Of a stretch of DNA of 64,000 nucleotides, positions 48,296 to 56,003 are shown piece after piece. The stretch spans positions 186,001-250,000 of the forward strand of contig DATLYW010000048.1 in the NCBI GenBank assembly GCA_035574315.1, given 5' to 3'. The notes under the pieces were generated by a model. It had not been told where the DNA came from and did no database searches. It saw nothing but the letters and a program-made list of their open reading frames with translations. The stretch is from Candidatus Zixiibacteriota bacterium (lineage in GTDB: Bacteria > Desulfobacterota > Binatia > UBA9968). The position numbers were made by a program, and so were the translations under genes. Numbering within the stretch: position 1 is the first letter of the stretch; every line of letters starts with the position of its first letter.

Positions 48296-48766
48296 ATGCA
48301 CAGCGTCAAAGCTCTCAGCGAAAAGGCGGCGATGCACGAAGCGCTGGTCGGTAGAGTGCCTTTGTGCGTTCAAGACGTAATGACGAGACAGGTCGTCACT
48401 CTTCGGCCCGAACATACCTTCGCCGATGCAGTGGGCTTGATGGGCAGCAATTCCTTTCGCCACTTCCCGGTGGTCGATTCGGCCACGCGCCTTGCCGGGG
48501 TGGTCTCCGACCGGGACATCCTGCGAGCCCTGGCGCGCACACGGGACTGGAAAGCAAGCTACGTCAGCCAGTTCATGTCCCGCGACGTCGTTACGGTAAA
48601 ACCGGAGACCGAGCTTTCGCTCGCCGCAGGCAAGATGCTCTCGAAACGCATCAACTGCCTCCCGGTGGTCAACGAGGACGGCACAGTCTGCGGAATTATC
48701 ACCTCCACCGATCTGTTGAAGGTCTTTCGTTCCCTCCAGGAAGCCGTGGAAAAGGCGGCGAAGTAG
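48296..48766 (+). CDS. Tandem-CBS domain protein
   Basis: The ATG at 48296 (GGAGGAGAG site) opens a 156-residue protein with two CBS domains: V-Q-D-V-M-T-R-Q-V-V-T-L-R-P-E-H-T-F near 25 and Y-V-S-Q-F-M-S-R-D-V-V-T-V-K-P-E-T near 89, each followed by a G-x-V/I-T/S-D strand (G-V-V-S-D-R-D-I-L, G-I-I-T-S-T-D-L-L). Such modules bind adenosyl ligands and act as switches. Standing alone, it may regulate a partner protein, perhaps DAHP synthase, but nothing in the sequence proves this. Confidence 0.9.
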   Translation: MHSVKALSEKAAMHEALVGRVPLCVQDVMTRQVVTLRPEHTFADAVGLMGSNSFRHFPVVDSATRLAGVVSDRDILRALARTRDWKASYVSQFMSRDVVTVKPETELSLAAGKMLSKRINCLPVVNEDGTVCGIITSTDLLKVFRSLQEAVEKAAK

Positions 48767-48939
48767 GGTTCCAAGATCCGGATCCGCGCCGCCGATCGAT
48801 CGGCCCGAGCTTTCCGACGGCCCGGGATTTCCCTTTCCTTTTCCGCCGAATGAACTTATCATCGGCCGTTGAAGCGGGCACGCTGCCGGCGGGACGAAAC
48901 CTTCGAGGTCCGCGACGACAACCTGTTTGCGGCGGCGCA

Positions 48940-49986
48940 ATGAGAACCGACGACCTTCGCATCGCCAGGACTCGCCCCCTGCTGTCGCCGGCCATCCTGG
49001 CGGAAGAGATCCCTCTCACCGATTCCGCCGCGAGGAGGGTTTCCGAGTCCCGGCGAGCCATCGAGGCCATTCTCGACGGCGAGGACCCGCGACTTCTCGT
49101 GGTGGTCGGTCCCTGCTCGGTGCACGACACCAGGGCTGCGCTCGAGTACGCGACGCGCCTCAAACCGATCGCCGACCGGCTGTCCGGCGCGTTGTTCATC
49201 GTGATGCGGGTTTACTTCGAGAAGCCGCGAACGGTGGTCGGCTGGAAGGGGCTCATCAACGATCCGGACCTCGACGGCTCATATCACATCAACAAAGGCT
49301 TGCGCCTCGCCCGGCAATTGCTGGCGGACATTCTCGAGGTGGGGGTGCCGGCCGCCACCGAGTTCCTCGATACCACTTTCGGCCAGTTCTACGCCGACCT
49401 GATCAGCTGGGGCGCGATCGGCGCCCGCACCGTGGAAAGCCAGGTTCACCGCGAGCTCGCGTCGGGCTTGTCGATGCCCGTCGGCATCAAGAACCGCACG
49501 GATGGCAACGTTCAGGTAGCGGTCGACGCGATACGAGCGGCGCGGAACCGGCATCTCTTCCCCTCGCTGACCAAAGAGGGCGCGCCGGCGATTCTGGAGA
49601 CCACCGGGAACCCTTACGCTCATCTCGTGCTCCGCGGCGGCAGCGAGAGCGGGCCCAACTTCGACCCCGCGTCGATAAGAAAAGCAGCCGCACTGCTGCG
49701 GTCCGCCGGCCTTCCCCAAGTCCTCATGGTCGATTGCAGCCACGCCAACAGCGAGAAGGACGCCGCGCGGCAGATCGACGTGGCGAATGCGGTTATGGCA
49801 AACCTCCAGGACTCCCCCGTTCGCGCGCTGATGGTGGAGAGCCACCTCGTCGGCGGGCGCCAGGACGCGCCGGTGATCTACGGCCAGAGCATCACCGATG
49901 CGTGCCTCGGCTTCGAAGACACCGAAGCCCTGCTCGAACGGCTGGCCGAAACGCAAAGGATGGGCCTGGCCGGTGCTGGCACCTGA
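48940..49986 (+). CDS. aroG: 3-Deoxy-7-phosphoheptulonate synthase (class I, AroG/F/H type)
   Basis: From the ATG at 48940 the product is 348 residues, the usual length of class I DAHP synthases, which condense phosphoenolpyruvate and erythrose 4-phosphate at the entry to the shikimate pathway. Motifs in order: V-V-V-G-P-C-S-V-H-D near residue 57, R-V-Y-F-E-K-P-R-T near 90, G-I-K-N-R-T-D-G near 185, and V-D-C-S-H-A-N-S-E-K near 263, whose Cys, His and surroundings are the metal and substrate site. The upstream frame over the CBS gene is an overlap in another frame. The aromatic feedback type (Tyr, Phe or Trp) cannot be read by eye. TrpEG lies about 12 kb upstream. Confidence 0.94.
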   Translation: MRTDDLRIARTRPLLSPAILAEEIPLTDSAARRVSESRRAIEAILDGEDPRLLVVVGPCSVHDTRAALEYATRLKPIADRLSGALFIVMRVYFEKPRTVVGWKGLINDPDLDGSYHINKGLRLARQLLADILEVGVPAATEFLDTTFGQFYADLISWGAIGARTVESQVHRELASGLSMPVGIKNRTDGNVQVAVDAIRAARNRHLFPSLTKEGAPAILETTGNPYAHLVLRGGSESGPNFDPASIRKAAALLRSAGLPQVLMVDCSHANSEKDAARQIDVANAVMANLQDSPVRALMVESHLVGGRQDAPVIYGQSITDACLGFEDTEALLERLAETQRMGLAGAGT

Positions 49987-50091
49987 TCGCTCCTTCGGGT
50001 AACCGGCTCCTCGAGCCAGACCCGCTCGTCGCCGAATCCGGTCTCCGGCCAGCGCGGCTGGGGACGACATCGAACTCCCGGCAGTGTCCTG

Positions 50092-50640
50092 TCAGTCGGC
50101 GATGGTGAACCGGCGGCCGTTGAGCATCAATTGCCCCGAGACGGGCAGCCGCTTGCGCATGGAGTTCACGGTGTGGCAACCGCGGCCGGCCGCCTGGGCA
50201 GCGCGAATCACGCTTTCGACTGGCCCCCGGCTCGTCACGCTGAAGACGTAGCTCAGGCCCCGCGCCGCCTGGGACGGACGCGCCCGCTGCAAATCGCCCC
50301 TGAGATCGTAGGTGACCCGCAATTCCATCTGCGCCTCGTCCAGATCGACCTCCAGCCGCGCCGCGCTGCGCGCCAGTTGGGTGAGCATGCAAAATCCGAT
50401 CGAAGCGATGAAGTACTGCAGAGGCGAGGGCCGCCTGCCGGCCCGTTTTCTGAAAGCGCTTTCGTCGCAGAAGACCGTGTAATCTTCGCACCGCTCCAGC
50501 CTGACGAGATCGTCGTTGAGCCGGACCACGGCCCTCTGCTCGAGCAAATAGTCTTCCGGCTCGCCGGCCGCGGAGGTGCTTTCCCGCCGGCCGACGACCC
50601 GAAACTTTCCGAGATCGATGTGTCCCGGAACCGGCTTCAT
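50092..50640 (-). CDS. OsmC family protein
   Basis: The 182-residue protein has the OsmC/Ohr fold signature: G-R-R-P-S-P-L-Q-Y-F-I-A-S-I-G-F-C-M-L-T near 68-87, with the first redox Cys, and A-A-G-R-G-C-H-T-V-N-S-M-R near 149-161 with the second Cys. OsmC-like proteins reduce organic hydroperoxides or act in redox metabolism with a thiol pair. The second motif departs from the usual C-P-V-S. The gene starts 3 bases downstream of the molybdopterin subunit gene stop, so co-transcription is certain. Confidence 0.88.
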   Translation of the reverse strand: MKPVPGHIDLGKFRVVGRRESTSAAGEPEDYLLEQRAVVRLNDDLVRLERCEDYTVFCDESAFRKRAGRRPSPLQYFIASIGFCMLTQLARSAARLEVDLDEAQMELRVTYDLRGDLQRARPSQAARGLSYVFSVTSRGPVESVIRAAQAAGRGCHTVNSMRKRLPVSGQLMLNGRRFTIAD

Positions 50641-50643
50641 CGG

Positions 50644-52863
50644 TTACCGGTTCCCGTGAAGCGCCTCGTAGACCTTTTCAGCGGTGATCGGCAGGTTCTT
50701 GATGCGCACGCCGCACGCGTCTTCGACGGCGTTCGCGATCGCCGCGGCTACCGGGATGTTCGCGGTCTCGCCGATCGGCATGCTGTTGTAAGGGCCCGCC
50801 CCCTTCGGCCTCTGCGTCACCGAGCTCCTGAAGGGCGGAATGTCCTTGATCGTGGGGATCTTGTATTCGCCGAAGTTCGTGGTCGCGACCTTGCCGTCCT
50901 GGATCAACAACTGCTCCATCAGGGCGTAACCCACCCCGGTTATCGTTCCGCCTTCGATCTGCCCCTGGTGCATGAGGGGATTGAGCACCGTTCCGGTGTT
51001 GTGGGTGGAGACGAATTTCTTCAGCTGCACCTGTCCGGTTTCCGGATCGACCTCGACCTCCGCGACCTGCACGCACATCGAAGCGTCGTGAACCTTGCTG
51101 CTGTCGTTGTAGGTCGCCTCCACGACGATCGGCGACCCCTTGGCCCGGATCAACTCGGCGTACGAGAGGCGGCGCTCCTGCTTCCGGTGGAGCGCGCAGC
51201 CGTCCGCGAGCACGATGTTCTCCGGCGTCGTTCCCATCTGCTCGGCCGCCGTCTTCTTGATCTCCTCGACCGCCTTGAGCGCCGCCTGATACCCGGCGTT
51301 CCCGTAAACCCGGGTCGCCCGGCTGCCGCCCACGCCGGTATCTTTCTTACCGGTCGCCGTGTCCACCGAAACGGTCTTGATCCGCTTGAGCGGCACCTTG
51401 AGCTCTTCCGCCACGATTTCCGAAAGCACGGTGAAAGTCCCGGCGCCCTGATCGAGCATCGCCGAGGAGATGGTCACCCAGCCTTCCTGGTCCAGCTTGA
51501 TCTCGACCGTGCCGATGCCCCCGGCCGCCGTCCACTGCACCAGCGCCACTCCGCGGCCGACGTTTTTCGGCTTCGGCCGTCGGTAGCCCGACTCCTCCAG
51601 CGCCTTTTTGAGGGTCTCCTCGGTCTTGATGTAGCCGATCTCTTCTCCGACCGGATCGATGTCCCCGTCGTGCATGAAGTTCTTGAGCCGGAACTCGACC
51701 GGATCCATGCCGAGCCGCTTGGCGACGAGGTCCATCTGGCTCTCGTTGGCGAAGATTCCCTGGGGGTCGCCCGGCGAGCGCATATGACCGCACGGAATCT
51801 TGTTCGTGTAGACCATGTGCTCTTCGATGAAAACGTGCGGGATCCGGTAAGGCCCGGCCGAGAGATGAGGACCGTTCAGGAAAGCATTGGGCTTGAACGC
51901 TCCGTAGGCCCCGCTGTCGAAGATGAAATTCATGTGGTGCGCTACGATCGTTCCGTCCTTCTTGACGCCCGTCCGGACGCGGACGATCGACGCGTGGCGC
52001 GGATTCCCGGCCGCGAACTCCTCGCTGTACTCCATCACCAGCTTGACCGGCCGGCGGGCTTTTTGCGACAAGAGGTATCCCACCGCCAGGTCCATGAAAT
52101 CGCCCTTGCCGCCGAAGTCACCGCCGATGAAGACCGGGTTGAAGACGAGTTTTTCCTGAGGCAGCCGCAGTGCGTTCGCCACCTGCTCGCGGACGCCGTA
52201 CGGCACCTTGCTGCAGGACCAGAACCTCGCCGAGCCGTCCTCCGCCGTGTCGACGACGCAGGAATGGGGCTCGATGTACGCGTGGTGCACCACCGGAGTG
52301 GTAAACGTGTTCTCGACGATGATGTCGGCCTGGCGGAAGCCCGTCTCGATGTCCCCTTTTCCCCAGGTGACGTAGATGAAATCGTTGGACGGCTCCTTGA
52401 GCGGCCGAGGGAGCCCCTTGTAGGTCATGACGTCCGGGTGGATCAGCCGCGCTCCGGGCTTCATCGCCTCGAGCGGATCGAGGATGGGCTCGGTCTCCTC
52501 GTACTCCACCTCGATCAGATCGACCGCCTGCTCGGCGATCTCCTCCGTGTCCGCGGCCACCGCCGCAACCTTCTCGCCGATGAACCTGACCTCGCCGTCC
52601 GCCAGGATCGGCATGTCGTAAAGCCTCCGCCCGATCCTGAGACCTCTGCAGTCTTCGCCGGTGACGACCGCGCGCACGCCCGGCAGCGCCAGCGCCTTGC
52701 CGGCGTCGATGCGCTTGATCTTTCCGGAAGCGATGGGGCTGCGCAGCAGCTTGCCCCAAACCATTCCCGGCAGCGTGACGTCCACGGCGTAGATCGCCTT
52801 GCCGGTCACTTTTAACTCGCCTTCGACCCTCGGGGTCGGGTTGCCTATGATCTTCGACGCCAT
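50644..52863 (-). CDS. Xanthine dehydrogenase family, molybdopterin-binding (large) subunit
   Basis: The ATG at 52863 encodes 739 residues; the longer frame to 53010 would cover the tRNA. The family opening R-V-E-G-E-L-K-V-T-G-K-A-I-Y-A-V-D-V is present, followed by a substrate and cofactor region with F-I-G-G-D-F-G-G-K-G-D near 240, R-S-P-G-D-P-Q-G (replacing the typical R-A-P-G) near 360, D-Q-G-A-G-T-F-T-V near 465, and G-V-G-G-S-R-A-T-R. A C-terminal G-E-T-A-N motif (G-E-T-A-N-I-P-V) fits as G-E near the catalytic Glu region. The usual small (2Fe-2S) and medium (FAD) subunits are absent here. The substrate is unknown. Divergently oriented tRNA upstream. Confidence 0.87.
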   Translation of the reverse strand: MASKIIGNPTPRVEGELKVTGKAIYAVDVTLPGMVWGKLLRSPIASGKIKRIDAGKALALPGVRAVVTGEDCRGLRIGRRLYDMPILADGEVRFIGEKVAAVAADTEEIAEQAVDLIEVEYEETEPILDPLEAMKPGARLIHPDVMTYKGLPRPLKEPSNDFIYVTWGKGDIETGFRQADIIVENTFTTPVVHHAYIEPHSCVVDTAEDGSARFWSCSKVPYGVREQVANALRLPQEKLVFNPVFIGGDFGGKGDFMDLAVGYLLSQKARRPVKLVMEYSEEFAAGNPRHASIVRVRTGVKKDGTIVAHHMNFIFDSGAYGAFKPNAFLNGPHLSAGPYRIPHVFIEEHMVYTNKIPCGHMRSPGDPQGIFANESQMDLVAKRLGMDPVEFRLKNFMHDGDIDPVGEEIGYIKTEETLKKALEESGYRRPKPKNVGRGVALVQWTAAGGIGTVEIKLDQEGWVTISSAMLDQGAGTFTVLSEIVAEELKVPLKRIKTVSVDTATGKKDTGVGGSRATRVYGNAGYQAALKAVEEIKKTAAEQMGTTPENIVLADGCALHRKQERRLSYAELIRAKGSPIVVEATYNDSSKVHDASMCVQVAEVEVDPETGQVQLKKFVSTHNTGTVLNPLMHQGQIEGGTITGVGYALMEQLLIQDGKVATTNFGEYKIPTIKDIPPFRSSVTQRPKGAGPYNSMPIGETANIPVAAAIANAVEDACGVRIKNLPITAEKVYEALHGNR

Positions 52864-52961
52864 CCGGTGACCTCCGGTTCGTGTTGAAAGGTGATGATCG
52901 CCGAGTCGATAAACGGGCTCCGCTCCGGCCGCCACTGGCCGCCGAAGCGGAGCCGTGACGC

Positions 52962-53037
52962 TGGCTCCCCGGGAGGGACTCGAACCCCCGACCAATTGGT
53001 TAACAGCCAACTGCTCTACCGACTGAGCTACCGGGGA
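52962..53037 (-). tRNA. tRNA-Asn (GTT), CCA encoded
   Basis: On the minus strand the sequence starts TCCCCGG at 53037 and ends CCGGGGA-G-CCA at 52962, with the D-arm (GCTC-AGTCGGTAGA-GC), anticodon arm with loop CTGTTAA (anticodon GTT for Asn), and T-arm GGGGG-TTCGAGT-CCCTC. The acceptor stem is a perfect 7 base pairs and the CCA end is encoded. Confidence 0.96.
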
Positions 53038-53242
53038 AACTCTTCAAAGTGCCGTTCGTGGCTTCGATGCGACAGCAGGACGCCCTGCCGGCTTATCCGC
53101 CGCGCAATTTCCTCGACCTCCCGATTCTTCCGATCTGGTGAATGAACGGCGCCGGGCGATCGCGGGAACCGACGCGGTCAGCGACACGAAGCCCGGCCGT
53201 CGAACAGGTTTCTTCTAGCACAGGGTCCGGCCAAATTCTAGC

Positions 53243-53731
53243 TCAGCCGCCGGTGATTTTCTTGAGCTCCGCAAGCATTTTCTCGTGATGCGTGGCTCGC
53301 CAGAAGACCCGACGGCAGACCGGGCAACCCGAGAACTGCTCCTGCGTGGCGAAGACGTACGGAGGAACCAGAGCCTCGACCGATTCCTTGGGCAGCGGCC
53401 GTAACAAGGCGTTGCACTCCAGGCAGCGGCTGAAGGCTCGCGCGAACGGGTCGAGCCGGCAGTGCTCGATGACCTGGCGCAGCTGTTCGGGATAGCGGTC
53501 GCTGGCGATGAAAATCAATTCCGGCGGGTGTTTGCGGGCGAGCTTGCGGTCTCGGGTCAAGATCGTCCGGTGCTCGCGACGCGCCGCGCGGATGAGCCCG
53601 TAGCCGGAGAGATGGGGCCCGTAGATCACATCCTGGCCGATCACCCGCAGCCACTTGACGAGCTTGCCCAGCATGCGGTCGGCGGCGAATCTCACCTCGG
53701 AACTCTCTCCCTCACGGCCCTCGACCGACAT
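53243..53731 (-). CDS. Mut7-C RNase domain protein with zinc ribbon
   Basis: The 162-residue protein reads R-F-A-A-D-R-M-L-G-K-L-V-K-W-L-R-V-I-G-Q-D-V near the N-terminus, the PIN-like Mut7-C domain opening with its catalytic Asp, then T-I-L-T-R-D-R-K-L-A near residue 57 with the second acidic site. The C-terminal zinc ribbon has C-L-E-C and C-P-V-C-R-R pairs (near 103 and 135). Mut7-C proteins are thought to be RNases or nucleic-acid-binding proteins; the substrate is not known. Minus strand, with about 205 bases between it and the tRNA and about 40 bases to the divergent transglutaminase gene. Confidence 0.9.
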   Translation of the reverse strand: MSVEGREGESSEVRFAADRMLGKLVKWLRVIGQDVIYGPHLSGYGLIRAARREHRTILTRDRKLARKHPPELIFIASDRYPEQLRQVIEHCRLDPFARAFSRCLECNALLRPLPKESVEALVPPYVFATQEQFSGCPVCRRVFWRATHHEKMLAELKKITGG

Positions 53732-53773
53732 TGAATCGTTCTCCCTTTGTCTTTACCATATACGGACATCCGC

Positions 53774-55243
53774 ATGCTTGTGAAGCGAGCCGCCGGCGTC
53801 GCCGTTGTTTCCTTTTGGGTCGTCATGAATGGTTGGCTGCTGCAGCGCCAGCTTTCTGCGCCGCCGGCGCCGATTGCGCTGCCCGCCATCCGGGCGCTCG
53901 CCGGCCCCGTGGAGGAATGGTGGGGCATTTATTACCGCGGAGAGAAGATAGGCTACGCGACTCAGGCGATCCGCCCGGGTGAGCCGGGCTATCGCATCGC
54001 CGACTACGCGATCATGCGCCTGCGGCTGCTCGACACCACGCGCACTGCGGTGACTCGCCTCAACGTCGAAGTCGATCCGGAATGGGCGCTCGAGCGGTTC
54101 GACTTCGATCTGCAATCCGACGGCGTCCGTTTCAAGGCTCGGGGACGCGCGGCCGCGGGCAGGCTCGTGCTCGAGGTCGAGTCCGCCGGCCATGCCACGA
54201 AGCGCGAGATTCCACTGACGCAGACTCCTTATCTTCCGGCCGCGCTCAAACCTTTCATCGCCACCCAGCAGCTTCAACCCGGCAAGGAGTATTATTTTTC
54301 GACCTTCGATCCGGCCAGCCTGTCCCAGCAGGTGACGACGGTGGTGGTCGAAGGGCGGGAGCAGATCCGCGTCGGCGACCGCACCGAGCCCGCGATGCGG
54401 GTGAGGCAGAAGTTCAGAGGGATTTCGGTGGTCTCCTGGCTGGACGGAGCCGGAGGCACGCTCCGGGAGGAATCGCCGGCGGGATTCACCCTGGTGCGCC
54501 AGAGCCCGAACGAAGCGAAAGCGATGCCGTCCGGACCACGCGCGGTTCCGCTCGACCTGATCGCCGCGACCGCGATCGCGCCGGACCGTCCGGTCGAGCA
54601 TCCCGAGCGGCTCCGGCGGATGAGGCTGCGTCTCGGCGGCGTCGAGACGATGAATTTCCCCATGCTCGGCCTGGGGCGCCAGAAGCTGCGTGGCGACGTT
54701 CTCGAGATCCGGCGCGAGGAGCTGCAAGACCTGCGGTTCGTGCGCCTCCCCGTTCGCGACCGGATGCTCGCTTCGTACCTGCAGCCGACTCCTTTCCTCC
54801 AGAGCGACCATCCGAAAATCCGCGATCTCGCGAGCCGGATCGTCGGGCGGGAGCGGGACGCGCGGGAGGCGGCCGAGCGCATCCGCCGCTGGGTTCATCG
54901 CGAGCTGGCCAAGCAGCCGACGGTGAGCGTTCCCAACGCGCTCCAGGTGCTCGAGCTCAAGCGGGGCGACTGCAACGAGCACACCGTGCTGTTCAACGCG
55001 CTGGCGCGCGCCGCCGGACTGCCGGCGAAGACCGTGGTGGGAGTGGCCTACGTGCGCAACGCTTTTTACTATCACGCGTGGTCGGAAGTGTGGCTCGGCC
55101 AATGGGTCTCCCTCGATGCCACGCTCGATCAGTTTCCCGCCGACGCGGCTCACGTGAAGTTCCTGGAGGGCGACATCGACCGGCAGATCGATGTCCTCCA
55201 GCTCATCGGCCGGTTGAGCATCCGGGTGATCGAGGCGTCGTGA
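53774..55243 (+). CDS. Transglutaminase-like domain protein, membrane-anchored or secreted
   Basis: From the ATG at 53774 the product is 489 residues (an in-frame TTG lies at 53747). Residues 1-25 are a hydrophobic signal or anchor (A-A-G-V-A-V-V-S-F-W-V-V-M-N-G-W-L-L). An N-terminal beta-rich region is followed by a transglutaminase core: R-G-D-C-N-E-H-T-V-L-F-N-A-L-A-R near 400 with the catalytic Cys, Y-Y-H-A-W-S-E-V-W near 430 with the His, and S-L-D-A-T-L-D-Q-F near 445 with the Asp. The ABC ATPase starts 1 base after its stop, so the three genes form an operon. The role is unknown; cell-envelope protein processing is a plausible reading. Confidence 0.88.
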   Translation: MLVKRAAGVAVVSFWVVMNGWLLQRQLSAPPAPIALPAIRALAGPVEEWWGIYYRGEKIGYATQAIRPGEPGYRIADYAIMRLRLLDTTRTAVTRLNVEVDPEWALERFDFDLQSDGVRFKARGRAAAGRLVLEVESAGHATKREIPLTQTPYLPAALKPFIATQQLQPGKEYYFSTFDPASLSQQVTTVVVEGREQIRVGDRTEPAMRVRQKFRGISVVSWLDGAGGTLREESPAGFTLVRQSPNEAKAMPSGPRAVPLDLIAATAIAPDRPVEHPERLRRMRLRLGGVETMNFPMLGLGRQKLRGDVLEIRREELQDLRFVRLPVRDRMLASYLQPTPFLQSDHPKIRDLASRIVGRERDAREAAERIRRWVHRELAKQPTVSVPNALQVLELKRGDCNEHTVLFNALARAAGLPAKTVVGVAYVRNAFYYHAWSEVWLGQWVSLDATLDQFPADAAHVKFLEGDIDRQIDVLQLIGRLSIRVIEAS

Positions 55244-55244
55244 C

Positions 55245-56003
55245 GTGATCCGGATCGCGGGCCTGACGAAGCTCTACGGCGACGTGGCCGCCGTCGACTC
55301 GCTCGATCTGGAAGTTCCCGGCGGCGAGATCTTCGGCTTTCTCGGTCCGAACGGCGCCGGCAAGACCACGACCATCCGAGTGCTGATGGGCGTGCTCAAG
55401 GCCACCGCCGGCCAGGTTTTTCTTGGCGGACATGACGTGGAACGCGAGCCGGAACGCGCCAAGGCGATCGCCGGATTCATCCCCGATCGTCCTTTCATCT
55501 ACGAAAAGCTCAGCGGTCGGGAGTTCCTGCAGTTCGTCGGCCGGCTTCATCGCCTGGAGCGGCCCCGGCTGGAGCGGCGGATCGCGGAGCTTCTCGAAGA
55601 ATTCGAGCTGAGCGCGTGGGGAAACGAGCTCGTCGAAGGCTATTCGCACGGCATGAAGCAGCGGCTGGTCTTCTGCGCCGCGCTCGTCCATGAACCGAGG
55701 ATTCTCATCGTCGACGAACCGATGGTCGGCATGGACCCCAGAGGAGCGCGCAAGCTCAAGGATCTCTTCCGATCCCTGGCGCGCGGCGGAGCGGCGGTCT
55801 TCCTGTCGACGCACAGCGTCGACATGGCCGAGGAGCTGTGCCACCGAATCGGGATCATCCAGCGCGGGCGCCTGATCGCGTGCGGCACGATGGCCGAGCT
55901 TCACGCGCAGGCGAGAAACCAGGACGGCAATCTGGAAAGCGTCTTCCTCGACCTCACCCGCGAAGCCGCGGAGACGCGGGGCCCGGACGGTACCCGGCCG
56001 TGA
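55245..56003 (+). CDS. ABC transporter ATP-binding protein
   Basis: The GTG at 55245 starts a 252-residue ATPase. The Walker A motif F-L-G-P-N-G-A-G-K-T-T-T-I is near residues 34-46. The signature loop Y-S-H-G-M-K-Q-R-L near 131 and Walker B I-L-I-V-D-E-P-M-V-G-M-D-P near 152 follow, then the His of the switch in L-S-T-H-S-V near 185. Drug- or polymer-exporter-like subclass. The permease gene overlaps its stop by 4 bases (GTGA), so the pair works with the transglutaminase-like protein upstream. Confidence 0.92.
   Translation: MIRIAGLTKLYGDVAAVDSLDLEVPGGEIFGFLGPNGAGKTTTIRVLMGVLKATAGQVFLGGHDVEREPERAKAIAGFIPDRPFIYEKLSGREFLQFVGRLHRLERPRLERRIAELLEEFELSAWGNELVEGYSHGMKQRLVFCAALVHEPRILIVDEPMVGMDPRGARKLKDLFRSLARGGAAVFLSTHSVDMAEELCHRIGIIQRGRLIACGTMAELHAQARNQDGNLESVFLDLTREAAETRGPDGTRP

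Noticed and set aside
50131..52815. 894-codon plus-strand open frame
   Set aside because: Antisense to the OsmC and molybdopterin genes, with low-complexity Arg/Asp/His-rich text and no motif.
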